From Anaeromyxobacter soli (GTDB lineage: Bacteria > Myxococcota > Myxococcia > Myxococcales > Anaeromyxobacteraceae), in contig NZ_JAKZLF010000020.1 of the NCBI RefSeq assembly GCF_022808855.1, positions 29,241-93,240 of the forward strand: 64,000 nucleotides of DNA, written 5' to 3'. Each line of letters begins with the position of its first letter. Positions within the stretch are counted from its first letter, which is position 1. A program made the translations under genes and the position numbers. Below the pieces are notes generated by a model. It was given only the letters and a program-made list of their open reading frames with translations. It made no database searches and had not been told where the DNA came from. Shown one piece after another: positions 17,906-28,321 of this stretch.

Positions 17906-18538
17906 ATGCACGTCCCCGACGGCTTCGTCTCCCCGCAGCTCACGCTCCCCGCGCTGGCCGTCTCGGCGCCGCTGTGGGCGTGGGCGGCGCGCCGTCACTT
18001 CGGCCGCTCCGCGGCGGACTCGCTCCCGGTGGTCGGCGCGCTCACCGCGGTGGCGTTCGTCGTCCAGTCGATCATGATCCCGCTCCCGGGCGGCACCTCC
18101 ACGCACCTCCTGGGCGTGACGCTCCTCGCCATCCTGCACGGCCCGCTCGTCGCGTTCGTGTGCGAGTCGCTCGTGCTCGTCGTGCAGGCGCTCTTCTTCG
18201 GCGCGGGCGGCTTCACCGTGCTCGGCGTGAACGCCCTCGCCATGGGGCTCCTCGGCCCGCTCGCCGGCTGGCTCGTGCACCTCGCGCTGCGGCGGGCCTC
18301 GCCGCGGGGCGCCGCGCTCGTCGCCGCCTGGGTCGCCGTGCAGGTCTCGACCCTCGCCGTGGCGCTCGTCCTGGGGCTGCAGCACCGGCTCTCTCCGGCC
18401 TACTTCCCGACCCCGCTGCCGGTGACGCTCGCGGCGATGATGATCCCGAGCCTCGCCGTCACCGGGCCCGCGGAGGGGCTCTACACGCTGTTCGCGCTGT
18501 CGGTGCTGCGGAGGGCGAAGGTCCGTGAAGCGCTCTGA
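17906..18538 (+). CDS. cbiM: ECF transporter substrate-binding (S) protein CbiM/NikM for Ni or Co
   Basis: 210 residues. It begins M-H-V-P-D-G-F, the family signature in which the free N-terminus, His2 and a following histidine coordinate the metal ion; this fixes the start. Further family marks are the G-G-T-S-T-H-L-L-G motif and about six hydrophobic segments. The protein binds nickel or cobalt at the outer face of the cytoplasmic membrane. Sequence alone does not separate the two metals. It is followed by cbiQ with a 14-base overlap. Confidence 0.9.
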   Translation: MHVPDGFVSPQLTLPALAVSAPLWAWAARRHFGRSAADSLPVVGALTAVAFVVQSIMIPLPGGTSTHLLGVTLLAILHGPLVAFVCESLVLVVQALFFGAGGFTVLGVNALAMGLLGPLAGWLVHLALRRASPRGAALVAAWVAVQVSTLAVALVLGLQHRLSPAYFPTPLPVTLAAMMIPSLAVTGPAEGLYTLFALSVLRRAKVREAL

Positions 18539-19091
18539 GCCGCGGCGCAGCCAGCTCCTCCTCGCCCTGTGGGCGGCGTCGGTCTTCGGCCTGTCGGCGC
18601 TGACTGGCCTCCGCGGGCTGTCGCTCGCGACGCTCCTCGCGCTCCTGCTCCTCCGCCGGGGCGCGCTCCGCGCCGCGAGGCGCGTCCTCCGCTCGGTCGT
18701 GCCGGTCACCGCCTTCCTCTCGCTCGCGTCGGCGGGATGGCTCCGGCTCGTCACCGGCCGCTGGCCCGACGCCGAGCCGTTCGTGGCGCTCGCGCTCCGC
18801 GCCGCGCTCATCGCCTTCGTGACCTTCTCCGCGCTCGCGCGGATCGAGCTCTTCCGCGCGCTCGCGCCCTTCCCGACGGCGAGCCGGCTGCTCGTCCTCA
18901 CGCTCGCGCAGGTGCACGCGCTCCGGCTGCTCGCGACGGACTCGCTCCTCGGCCTCAGGAGCCGCATGCTGCGCCGCCCCGGGCCGGTCGACGTCGTCCG
19001 GGGCGCGGGCGGGATCACCGGCGCGCTCCTCACGCTCTCCATGAAGAACGCGCGCGACGTCTCCGACGCCATGCGCTCCCGGGGGTTCTAG
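18525..19091 (+). CDS. cbiQ: ECF transporter transmembrane (T) component, CbiQ-like
   Basis: 188 residues from a GTG inside the end of cbiM. Four to five hydrophobic segments are followed by the coupling helices: an R-S-R-M-L-R-R type stretch and a terminal A-R-D-V-S-D-A-M-R-S-R-G-F, the A-R-G-like motif by which T-components contact the ATPase. It is shorter than typical CbiQ (about 220-250 residues). It couples ATP hydrolysis by CbiO to metal uptake through CbiM. Confidence 0.82.
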   Translation: MKRSEPRRSQLLLALWAASVFGLSALTGLRGLSLATLLALLLLRRGALRAARRVLRSVVPVTAFLSLASAGWLRLVTGRWPDAEPFVALALRAALIAFVTFSALARIELFRALAPFPTASRLLVLTLAQVHALRLLATDSLLGLRSRMLRRPGPVDVVRGAGGITGALLTLSMKNARDVSDAMRSRGF

Positions 19092-19870
19092 TGCCGTTCC
19101 AGCTCGACCACGTGACCCTGGAGCTCTCCGGCCGGGCGGTGCTCCGCGACGTCTCGCTCTCCGTCGCGCCGGGCGAGCGCGTCGTCCTCCTCGGCGTGAA
19201 CGGCTGCGGGAAGACCACGCTCCTCCGGGCGCTCGACGGCCTCGCGTTCCCCGCCGCGGGCGAGCTCCGCTACGCCGGCATGCCGCTCACGGCGCGGGCG
19301 CTCGACGACGCGACCTTCCGGCGCCGGTTCCGCAGCGAGGTGGGGCTCCTCTTCCAGAACGTGGACGGGATGCTGTTCAACCCCACGGTGGCGGACGAGC
19401 TCGCGTTCGGTCCGCGCCAGCTCGGCGCCCTCGACGTGGACGCGCGCGTGCGCCGCTGGGCGGAGGCGCTCGAGCTCGTGCCGTTCCTGGACCGCCCGCC
19501 GTTCGAGCTCTCCGGCGGCGAGAAGAAGCGCGTGGCGCTCGCCGCGGTCCTCGCGCTCGATCCGAAGGTGCTCCTCCTCGACGAGGCCACCGCGAACCTC
19601 GACCCCGCCGCGGCCGCGCGGGTGGTGGAGCTCCTCGCCGCGCTCGACGTGACGACCGTCGCCACGACCCACAACCTCTCGGTCGTCGAGGAGCTGGGAG
19701 ACCGGGCGATCCTGCTCGACCGGGCGGGCGGCGGGATCCTCTTCGACGGCGCCCCGGCCGAGCTGCTCCGGGACGAGGCGCTCCTCGTGCGGAGCGGGCT
19801 GGCGCACCGGCACGCCCACCGCCACGGCTCCGCCGAGCACGCGCATTTCCACGTCCACGACGCCGAGTAG
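19091..19870 (+). CDS. cbiO: ECF transporter ATPase CbiO with histidine-rich C-terminus
   Basis: 259 residues from a GTG that shares one base with the cbiQ stop. Walker A is G-V-N-G-C-G-K-T-T, the Q-loop L-L-F-Q-N-V, the signature L-S-G-G-E-K-K-R, Walker B V-L-L-L-D-E-A-T and the H-loop T-T-H-N. The last 20 residues hold eight histidines interleaved with Ala, Arg and Glu, a probable metal-binding tail on the cytoplasmic side that could sense or buffer nickel. No terminator is evident before ispH. Confidence 0.92.
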   Translation: MPFQLDHVTLELSGRAVLRDVSLSVAPGERVVLLGVNGCGKTTLLRALDGLAFPAAGELRYAGMPLTARALDDATFRRRFRSEVGLLFQNVDGMLFNPTVADELAFGPRQLGALDVDARVRRWAEALELVPFLDRPPFELSGGEKKRVALAAVLALDPKVLLLDEATANLDPAAAARVVELLAALDVTTVATTHNLSVVEELGDRAILLDRAGGGILFDGAPAELLRDEALLVRSGLAHRHAHRHGSAEHAHFHVHDAE

Positions 19871-19932
19871 CGGGAGGGGCGGTGCCGGGAGGGACGGGGG
19901 CCCGGCAGGCTGGCCACGGCGGAGGAGGGCGT

Positions 19933-19938
19933 TATATA
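19933..19938 (+). promoter_or_regulatory. Candidate -10 element of ispH
   Basis: TATATA ends nine bases before the ispH GTG. The only purine-rich ribosome-site-like sequence (GGAGGAGG) is upstream of this box and would not be transcribed. Confidence 0.45.
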
Positions 19939-19947
19939 GAGCGCCGC

Positions 19948-20799
19948 GTGGAAGTGAAGATCGCCAAGACCGCCGGTTTCTGCTGGGGCGTCCGCCGCAC
20001 CGTCGACAAGGTGATGGAGGTCGCCGACCACTCCTCCGGGCCCGTCGTGACGCTCGGACCCATCATCCACAACCCGCAGGCGGTGGCGCGCTTCCGCGAG
20101 AAGGGCGTCGGCACCGTCAACGCCGTCGGCGAGGTGACGGACGGGACCACCGTCGTCGTCCGCACGCACGGCGCGGTGAAGGAGGAGCTCGAGCGCGCGG
20201 ACGGGCGCGGGCTCGAGGTCGTGGACGGCACCTGCCCCTACGTGAAGTACCCGCAGGCGATGGCCCAGAAGCTCAGCGCCGAGGGGTATCACGTCGTCAT
20301 CGTCGGGGACGCGAACCACGCCGAGATCAAGGGCGTCGTCTCGTTCAGCGAGGGGCCCTGCACGGTCGTGAAGCCGGGCGGCCCCATCCCGGAGATCCCG
20401 GCGAAGAAGGTCGCCGTCATCGCGCAGACCACCTGCATCGGCGCGGACTTCGAGGCGGTCGTGGGCGCGCTCGCCCTCCGGCACAAGGAGGTCCGGGCGG
20501 TGAACACCATCTGCAACGACACGGAGGAGCGGCAGGCGGACGCCCGCTCGCTCGCCCGCGAGGTGGACGCGGTGGTGGTCGTCGGCGGCAAGAACAGCGC
20601 GAACACGCGCCATCTCGCCGAGATCTGCCGCGAGATCCAGGCGCGCACGTGGCACGTGGAGACCGAGGCCGAGCTCCGGCCGGAGTGGTTCGACGGGTGC
20701 CAGGTGGTCGGGCTCTCGGCCGGCGCCTCGACGCCCGACTGGGTGGTCGAGGGGGTGGCGAGCTGGCTACGCGCCCTCCGCCCGCAGGGCGCGCCTTGA
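19948..20799 (+). CDS. ispH: 4-hydroxy-3-methylbut-2-enyl diphosphate reductase
   Basis: 283 residues from the GTG at 19948; a second GTG two codons later is also possible. Three conserved cysteines (A-G-F-C-W-G-V, D-G-T-C-P-Y and N-T-I-C-N-D-T) hold the [4Fe-4S] cluster, and the E-R-Q segment after the last is part of the family signature. It makes IPP and DMAPP in the last MEP-pathway step and needs an electron donor such as a ferredoxin or flavodoxin. A TATATA box just upstream implies a very short leader. Confidence 0.95.
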   Translation: MEVKIAKTAGFCWGVRRTVDKVMEVADHSSGPVVTLGPIIHNPQAVARFREKGVGTVNAVGEVTDGTTVVVRTHGAVKEELERADGRGLEVVDGTCPYVKYPQAMAQKLSAEGYHVVIVGDANHAEIKGVVSFSEGPCTVVKPGGPIPEIPAKKVAVIAQTTCIGADFEAVVGALALRHKEVRAVNTICNDTEERQADARSLAREVDAVVVVGGKNSANTRHLAEICREIQARTWHVETEAELRPEWFDGCQVVGLSAGASTPDWVVEGVASWLRALRPQGAP

Positions 20800-20848
20800 C
20801 CCCGTGATCTCGGGCGTGTAGCGTGCGCCTTCCAAGATTCCCGATGTA

Positions 20849-20867
20849 CGCCGGGGTATTCCCGGCG
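20849..20867 (+). repeat. Inverted repeat in the ispH-rpsA gap
   Basis: CGCCGGG and CCCGGCG pair perfectly around the loop GTATT. No T-run follows, so it could be a weak ispH terminator or part of an rpsA leader structure. Confidence 0.4.
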
Positions 20868-21007
20868 CGCGGCGCGCCTTCGATCCCCGGGGCGTCGGCC
20901 GCGACACGAACCAGGGGGCTTGCTGTGGTTGACGCCGGGGCGGTCCTGAGCCGCTCACCCAGAGTCGCAGGTCCGGCGTGATCCCGACAAAGGTTGGTCT
21001 TTTCCGA

Positions 21008-22714
<1,707 letters not shown>

Positions 22715-22738
22715 TCGAGCTCCGGTGGCAGTCCAGAG

Positions 22739-22775
22739 CGGCGCGTCCTCGTGGACGCGCCGTTCTCTTTTTTTT
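22739..22775 (+). terminator. Intrinsic terminator of rpsA
   Basis: A perfect 10-bp stem (CGGCGCGTCC / GGACGCGCCG) with loop TCGT is followed by TTCTC and eight Ts. It lies between the convergent rpsA and cheB genes. Confidence 0.95.
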
Positions 22776-22780
22776 CACCC

Positions 22781-23797
22781 CTACACCGCCTGCATGAGCA
22801 GGTAGGCGAGCGCGTCGAGCGGGAGGACCTCGTCCGTGAGGCCTCCCAGCACGGCCTCGCCGTTCATGCCGAAGATGACCGAGGACTCCTTGTCCTGGGC
22901 GACCACGGTGCCGCCCGCGGCGTGGAGGGTCGCGAGGCCCTTCACGCCGTCGTGGCCCATGCCGGTGAGGATGAGCCCGAGCGCGGCGGGGCCGAACGAG
23001 CGCGCCACCGACTCGAACAGGTAGGTCCCGGAGGGCTTGAAGCCCTCGATCGGCGGCGCGTCGGAGAGCTCGATCCGGTCGCCCTTCACCCCGAGGTGGC
23101 GTCGATCCGGCGCGAGGTAGACCGTCCCGGGCGCGAGCGGCTCGCCGTCGTCGCCGACCTTCACGCGGAGCGGAGACGACTCGCCGAGCCACTTCGCGAG
23201 CCCCTCCGCGAAGCCCTCGGCGATGTGCTGCACGACGAGGAGCGGCGCGCGGAAGTCGGCCGGCAGCTCGGAGAGGATGCGCGACAGCGCGGGCGGACCG
23301 CCGGTCGACGCGGCGATGGCGACCACCCGCGCGCGCGTGCGCTGCGGGCGCGCCTCGGGCGCGGCCGCGCCGGGCCGCGGGGACTGGACGCGCGGCAGGA
23401 GGTTCACCCCGGCCATCGCGCGGGCCATGGTGAGGAGGTGCCGCGCCTGCGCGTCGAAGTCGGGATCGCCGGGCGCGGGGGGCTTCGGCACGACCGCGAG
23501 CGCGCCGGCCTTCATCGCGTTGAGCGCGAACCCGACGGAGTTCACGTCCTGCCCCGAGACGACCACGATCGGCGTGGGGAGCTCGGTCATGATCCGGAGC
23601 GTCGCGTCGAAGCCGTTCATGACCGGCATCTCGATGTCCATCGTGACGAGGTCCGGCTTCAGCCGCCGGGTGAGCTCGACGGCCTCCTCGCCGTTCCGCG
23701 CCCGGCCGACGATCTCGAAGCCCGGCTCGAGCGCGAAGATCGCCTCGAGGAGCTTGAGCGACGCCTCCATGTCGTCCGCCACCACCACCCGGATCAT
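22781..23797 (-). CDS. cheB: Chemotaxis response regulator protein-glutamate methylesterase (WspF-like)
   Basis: 338 residues from the ATG at 23797, with GGAGGTCCC upstream and a 4-base overlap with cheA. The receiver domain has D-D at 8-9 and phospho-acceptor Asp54 (V-T-M-D-I-E-M-P). After a linker the esterase domain shows its catalytic triad in A-S-T-G-G, V-Q-H-I and G-M-G-H-D-G. It removes methyl groups from the receptor encoded two genes upstream, resetting signalling when phosphorylated by CheA. It is the last gene of the chemosensory operon. Confidence 0.95.
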   Translation of the reverse strand: MIRVVVADDMEASLKLLEAIFALEPGFEIVGRARNGEEAVELTRRLKPDLVTMDIEMPVMNGFDATLRIMTELPTPIVVVSGQDVNSVGFALNAMKAGALAVVPKPPAPGDPDFDAQARHLLTMARAMAGVNLLPRVQSPRPGAAAPEARPQRTRARVVAIAASTGGPPALSRILSELPADFRAPLLVVQHIAEGFAEGLAKWLGESSPLRVKVGDDGEPLAPGTVYLAPDRRHLGVKGDRIELSDAPPIEGFKPSGTYLFESVARSFGPAALGLILTGMGHDGVKGLATLHAAGGTVVAQDKESSVIFGMNGEAVLGGLTDEVLPLDALAYLLMQAV

Positions 23798-26130
23798 GGG
23801 ACCTCCTCGAGCAGCTCCGAGAGCGTGTCCAGGAGCACGCGCTGGTCGAACGTCGACTTCACGAGGTATGCGTCGGCGCCCGCCTCTAGGCCGCGCCGCC
23901 GGTCGGCGTCGCTCTCGAGGGCCGTCAGCAGCACGACCGGGACCCGGGCGAGCCGGGGGCTCTGCCGGATCGCCCGGGTCAGCTCGAAGCCGTTCATGCC
24001 GGGCATCTCCACGTCCGACACGACGACGTCGGCCACGTGCTGCCGGAGGAGCGACCAGGCCTGCTCTCCGTCGGCCGCCGTCGTCACGTCGTACCCGGAG
24101 GCCTCGAGGATGCTCCGCGCGAGGGCGCGAGTGGTGGCGGCGTCGTCCGCGAGGAGGACGCGGCGCCGCGCGGGCCCGGCCGCGCGGGCCGGCGCCGCCG
24201 CGAGCGCCGCGGCCGCGTGGGAGCGCTCCACGAGCTCCCGGCTCGCGAGGACCACGGCGAGCTCGCCACCCGGCAGCGCCGCGACCGCGCTCGCCAGGGG
24301 GAGCCCCGCGAGCCGCCCGCCGAGCGGCTCGAGCGACAGCTCTCGCTCCGCGAGCACCTCGTCGACCGCGAACGCGGCGCGCTGCCCGGCCACGCCCACC
24401 ACCACGGCCATGCGCCGGTCCTCGGCGCGCCACGGCCCCGACGCGAGCCCCAGCGCGTGGGCGAGCGGCGCGATGGGCACCGGCTCGTCCGCGAGCAGCA
24501 CGGTCCTCCCGCCGCTCGTCGCGAGGAGCTCGGGGCGCAGCCGGAGCACGCGCTCGACGTCCAGCGCCGGCACCGCGAAGCTCTGGCCGGCGTCGCGGGC
24601 GAGCAGCGCGCGCAGCCCGTAGAGCGTGGTGGGCACCGCGAGCTCGAAGCAGGTCCCCCGTCCGCGCGCCGACGTCACCGCGACCGAGCCGCGCATCGCG
24701 CGCACGGCGCTCGCGACGACGTCGAGGCCGACCCCGCGACCGGAGAGCTCCGTCACTGCGGTGGCGGTGGACAGCCCGGGCAGGAAGACGAGCTCGAGCG
24801 CCCGGCGGCGATCGGGGGGGACGGGCAGGCCGCGGCGGCGAGCCTCGTCGCGCAGCAGCTCCGGGTCCAGCCCCCGGCCGTCGTCGCGGACGCGCACGAA
24901 CACCCGCTCGCCCTCGATGCGCGCGTCGACCTCGATGCGCCCGCGCTCCGGCTTCCCGCCGGCGCGCCGCTCCTCGGCGGGCTCGATGCCGTGGTCCACG
25001 GCGTTTCGCACGAGCTGGGCGAGCGGCTCGCGGAGCGCGTCGACCACCGAGCGGTCGAGCTCGAGCCCCTCTCCTCCGACCGCGAGCTCCACCTCGCGCC
25101 CGAGGGCGGCGGCTACGTCCCGCGCCGCGCGCTCGAGTCCGGCGGTCGCGTCCGCCCAGGGTCGGAGCCGCAGCGCGCGCACGTCGGAGGCGAGACGGCG
25201 CGTGCGCCGCTCGAGCGCGCGGGCCTCGACGGCGAGCTGGCCACGCAGCGCCGCGAGCCCGCGCTCGACCCGGCCGAGCTCGTCCTCGACGCCGAGGGCC
25301 GCGCGCGCCGCGGTGGCCTCCACGGCGGCGCGCCCGCGCTGGACGGCCGCCGCGCGCACCAGGATCGGCCGGACGGCGCGCAGGGCCCTGCGGAGCCTCC
25401 GCACCTCCCGGGCGAGCTCGTCCGCGCGCGTCGCGCGCGACTCGGCCTGGGTGGCGGAATCGAGCAGCGCTCCGCCCGCGACCGCGATGGCGTCGAGTCG
25501 CTCGGGGGCGAGGCGCAGGGAGCCGGCCCGGCGCGGCCGAGCGGCGTCGGAGGGCGGGAGAGGCGCGGGAGCGGTCGTGGGTGGGGTGGAGGGCGGGGGC
25601 GACGGAGCCGGGGTCGAGGTCGCGGTCGGGGTCGAGGTCGCGGTCGGGGTCGGGGTCGGGGTCGCGGTCGGGGTCGGGGTCGGGGTCGAGGTCGGGGTCG
25701 CGATCGCGGCTGGGCTCGGCTCACCCTCCGTCCTCTCCCGCAGCAGCTCCCGCGCCCGGGCGAACGGGGCCTCCTCGATCTCCGTGAGCGGCGCCTCGGC
25801 GAGCCGCTTCTGGGCCTCGGCGAGCGCGTCCACCGCGGCGAGCAGCGCGGCAAAGTCCTCCGGCCCGAGCGGGCGCCCCTGGTCGCGCGCCGCGCCGAGC
25901 AGCGACTCCATCGCGTGGCAGGTCGCCTCGATCGGGCCCGCGCCGGCGGCGCGGGCGGACCCCTTGAGCCCGTGCGCGGCGCGGAACACGTCGGCGAGGA
26001 GGGTGTCGCGCGGCGGCCCGGGCTCCGCCTTCTCCAGCGCGACGAGCCCCTCCTCGAGGACGGGGACCTGCTCCGCGAGGTCGGTCGCGAGCGCGCCGCG
26101 CAACGACTCGAGCAGGGCGTCGCGGTCCAT
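23794..26130 (-). CDS. cheA: Hybrid chemotaxis histidine kinase CheA with C-terminal receiver (WspE-like)
   Basis: 778 residues. An Hpt domain comes first with phospho-His53 (A-A-H-G-L-K-G-S-A). A low-complexity Thr-Pro/Ala linker spans about residues 144-192. Next is a dimerisation/ATPase region with N-box R-N-A-V-D-H-G and G-boxes D-D-G-R-G-L and G-R-G-V-G-L-D-V-V, then a CheW-like domain, then a receiver with acceptor Asp706 (V-S-D-V-E-M-P-G-M-N-G). The hybrid layout is that of WspE/FrzE-type kinases. The linker is encoded by GGTCGG-like repeats, so its length may vary between strains. Confidence 0.95.
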   Translation of the reverse strand: MDRDALLESLRGALATDLAEQVPVLEEGLVALEKAEPGPPRDTLLADVFRAAHGLKGSARAAGAGPIEATCHAMESLLGAARDQGRPLGPEDFAALLAAVDALAEAQKRLAEAPLTEIEEAPFARARELLRERTEGEPSPAAIATPTSTPTPTPTATPTPTPTATSTPTATSTPAPSPPPSTPPTTAPAPLPPSDAARPRRAGSLRLAPERLDAIAVAGGALLDSATQAESRATRADELAREVRRLRRALRAVRPILVRAAAVQRGRAAVEATAARAALGVEDELGRVERGLAALRGQLAVEARALERRTRRLASDVRALRLRPWADATAGLERAARDVAAALGREVELAVGGEGLELDRSVVDALREPLAQLVRNAVDHGIEPAEERRAGGKPERGRIEVDARIEGERVFVRVRDDGRGLDPELLRDEARRRGLPVPPDRRRALELVFLPGLSTATAVTELSGRGVGLDVVASAVRAMRGSVAVTSARGRGTCFELAVPTTLYGLRALLARDAGQSFAVPALDVERVLRLRPELLATSGGRTVLLADEPVPIAPLAHALGLASGPWRAEDRRMAVVVGVAGQRAAFAVDEVLAERELSLEPLGGRLAGLPLASAVAALPGGELAVVLASRELVERSHAAAALAAAPARAAGPARRRVLLADDAATTRALARSILEASGYDVTTAADGEQAWSLLRQHVADVVVSDVEMPGMNGFELTRAIRQSPRLARVPVVLLTALESDADRRRGLEAGADAYLVKSTFDQRVLLDTLSELLEEVP
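25608..25703. repeat. GGTCGG-type repeat within cheA (Thr-Pro linker)
   Basis: The + strand carries about 16 near-identical hexamers (GGTCGG, GGTCGC, GGTCGA). Read on the - strand they encode alternating Thr-Pro and Thr-Ala in CheA. Hexameric steps keep the reading frame. Confidence 0.85.
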
Positions 26131-26133
26131 GCG

Positions 26134-27768
26134 TCACCGCGACGTGGTGACGAGGAGCTGGCGGAGCCGCTCGCCGAGCGCGGTGAGATCGCGGACGGCG
26201 AGCTCCGACTGCTTCGTCGACGTGACGTACTGGCTCGCGACGTTGCTGATGTCGCGGACCGCCTGCGTGATCTGGCCGATCCCGGTCGCCTGCTGCGCGG
26301 TCGAGTCCGCGATCTCCTGGACCGCCCCCGAGAGCCGCGCGCCGAGCTCGGCGAGATCGCGGATCACGGCGCCCGCGTGCTGCGCGGCCCGCACCGCCGC
26401 CTCGAGGCTGCGCGTGCTCTCCTCGGTGGAGAGCACGGAGCGGTTCGCGCGCTTCTGCACGTCCCCGAGCACCTGGCGCGCCTCCGCGGTCGCCCGCCGC
26501 GACTGCTCGGCGAGCGACTTCACCTCGGCGGCCACCACCGAGAACCCCTTGCCGTGCTCGCCCGCGCGCGTCGCCTCGATCGCCGCATTCAGCGCGAGCA
26601 CGTTCGTCTGCTCCGCCAGGTCGTCGATGAGGCCGGTGATGTCGCCGACCGCGTTGGCCTGCTCCGCCAGCTCCAGGATGCTCCGCGCCACGCCGTCGGC
26701 CTGCTCCTTCGCGCGGCCGATCACGTCCACGGCCTCGTCCACCGCGCCGTGGCCCGTGCGAGACAGCTCGTCGGAGTGGCGCGCGATGTCGGCGGCCTCG
26801 CGGGCGCGGTCGGCCGCCCGCTCCGAGGAGCGCGCGACCTCGTCGAGGGAGGTCATCGTCTCCGAGACCGCCGCGAGCTGCTGCTGCGCGCCGGAGGTCT
26901 GCTGCGCCGTGCTGGAGAGGATCTCGTTCGCCGCGGTGGCGAGCCGCGCGGCGGTCTCGCCGACCGCGCGGAACATCTCCTCGAGCTTCGCGCGCGCGTC
27001 GCGCTCCAGCGCGAAGTTGCGGCGCAGCTTCTGGGTCATGTCCTCGAAGGCCCGGCCGAGGAGCGAGAGCTCGTCGCCGCCCCCCACCGCGATCGCCACG
27101 CCTTCCTCGCCCGCCGCCACGCGCTGCGCCGCGGAGGAGAGCGTCGCGATGCGCTGCGCCACCCTCCGCGCCGCGAGCACGGTGGCGGCGACCCCGGCGA
27201 GGAGGAGCGCGAAGAGGAGGAACGCCCAGCGCTGGCGCGCCTCGACCGAGCCCGCGAGCTGCCCCTGCGCCGAGCGCATCCAGCGCTCGAGCTCGGAGGC
27301 GGCGTCGAGCGTCCTCCGATCCAGCGCGTCGAGCTCGCCGGGTGCGGCGGGGCCTCCCGAGGCGAGCCGCAGGAGGATGGGCCGGACCCCCTCGCGCCAG
27401 GCCCGCTCGGGCGCGTCGAGCGCGGCGAGCAGCCCGGGGTCGTCGAGGGCGTCCACCCCGGCGGCGCGGTCCCCGCGGCGGAGCGCCTCGAACCACCTGT
27501 CCAGCGCCTGGACGCGCTCCTCGATGCGGGAGCGCAGCGCGGGGGCGTCCTCGGCGCGCGCCGCGGCGCGGAGGTGGGCGAGGGCCACGAGCTGCGCGTA
27601 GTGCACCGTGCCGTTCGACATCTCGTGCAGGAGCGCGCCGTCGGACCCGACGCGCCGGACGATCTGGACGCTGCTCCACAGGGCGAACGCGGCGAGGAGG
27701 AAGAGCACGAGGCCGAGGCCCGACAGCCGGAACGTGAGCGAGCGGTGGAAGGGCAGGTCGCGCGTCAC
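26134..27768 (-). CDS. Methyl-accepting chemotaxis protein (WspA-like)
   Basis: 544 residues, GTG start overlapping the upstream cheW stop. One membrane helix lies near residues 15-35 and a second near 178-198, enclosing a helical periplasmic sensor domain of about 140 residues. A HAMP-like region follows, then a long coiled coil with the invariant signalling tip [19 protein letters not shown]. It senses an unknown periplasmic signal and controls CheA. It is the only receptor in the operon, so the cluster probably has a dedicated input. Confidence 0.93.
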   Translation of the reverse strand: MTRDLPFHRSLTFRLSGLGLVLFLLAAFALWSSVQIVRRVGSDGALLHEMSNGTVHYAQLVALAHLRAAARAEDAPALRSRIEERVQALDRWFEALRRGDRAAGVDALDDPGLLAALDAPERAWREGVRPILLRLASGGPAAPGELDALDRRTLDAASELERWMRSAQGQLAGSVEARQRWAFLLFALLLAGVAATVLAARRVAQRIATLSSAAQRVAAGEEGVAIAVGGGDELSLLGRAFEDMTQKLRRNFALERDARAKLEEMFRAVGETAARLATAANEILSSTAQQTSGAQQQLAAVSETMTSLDEVARSSERAADRAREAADIARHSDELSRTGHGAVDEAVDVIGRAKEQADGVARSILELAEQANAVGDITGLIDDLAEQTNVLALNAAIEATRAGEHGKGFSVVAAEVKSLAEQSRRATAEARQVLGDVQKRANRSVLSTEESTRSLEAAVRAAQHAGAVIRDLAELGARLSGAVQEIADSTAQQATGIGQITQAVRDISNVASQYVTSTKQSELAVRDLTALGERLRQLLVTTSR

Positions 27769-28283
27769 GGGCCGTCGCCTCCGGGGCCCGGCGGCGCGTC
27801 GCCGAGGAGCGCGGCGCCGTCGAGGACCACCCGCGCCGCTCCCGTCGTGCCGAGCAGCGGCGGCGCCGCCTCGTGCAGCTCCGCGCGCGCGATGCGCAGG
27901 AGGTCGATCGCGTCCGCGGCGAGCGCGAGCTCCGGCGCGCGCCGGCCGAGCACGATCGCCCAGCGCCGGGGCGCCGCGGCGGCGCCGCCGCCGAGGAGCG
28001 CGGGGGCGTCCACGAGCGGGCAGGGACGCCCGTCCACGGACATGACGCCGACGACGTCGGCGGCCGCCCCCGGCACTCGCGCCACCGCGCCGACGCGCTC
28101 GACGCGCAGCACCGCGCCGAGGGTCACGGCGTAGCGCTCGGGCCCTGCCTCGAACGCCACCACGTCGAGCCGCTCCCCTTCGGCCAGGGGAGGGGCAGGC
28201 GGCACCGCGAGGGCGCGGGCGCGCTCCGCGAGCACGCCGGCCGCGCGCCGCTCCTCGCCCTCCTCGGTTCGGTCCCGGGGCAC
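27765..28283 (-). CDS. cheW: CheW-like coupling protein (second of two)
   Basis: 172 residues. After about 35 charged N-terminal residues the CheW fold begins ([14 protein letters not shown]), with the conserved [18 protein letters not shown] segment. It links receptor tips to CheA. In Wsp systems two CheW homologues, WspB and WspD, flank the CheR; this one lies after cheR, as WspD does. Its stop overlaps the mcp start, and about 38 bases separate it from cheR. Confidence 0.88.
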   Translation of the reverse strand: MPRDRTEEGEERRAAGVLAERARALAVPPAPPLAEGERLDVVAFEAGPERYAVTLGAVLRVERVGAVARVPGAAADVVGVMSVDGRPCPLVDAPALLGGGAAAAPRRWAIVLGRRAPELALAADAIDLLRIARAELHEAAPPLLGTTGAARVVLDGAALLGDAPPGPGGDGP

Positions 28284-28321
28284 GTGTCGACTCGCCTCCT
28301 CCCTCCACGTTCAACGTAGCG

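Noticed and set aside
24037..28134. Long + strand frames opposite the chemosensory operon
   Set aside because: They mirror the codon bias of cheA, mcp and cheW; no start context or family motif is present.
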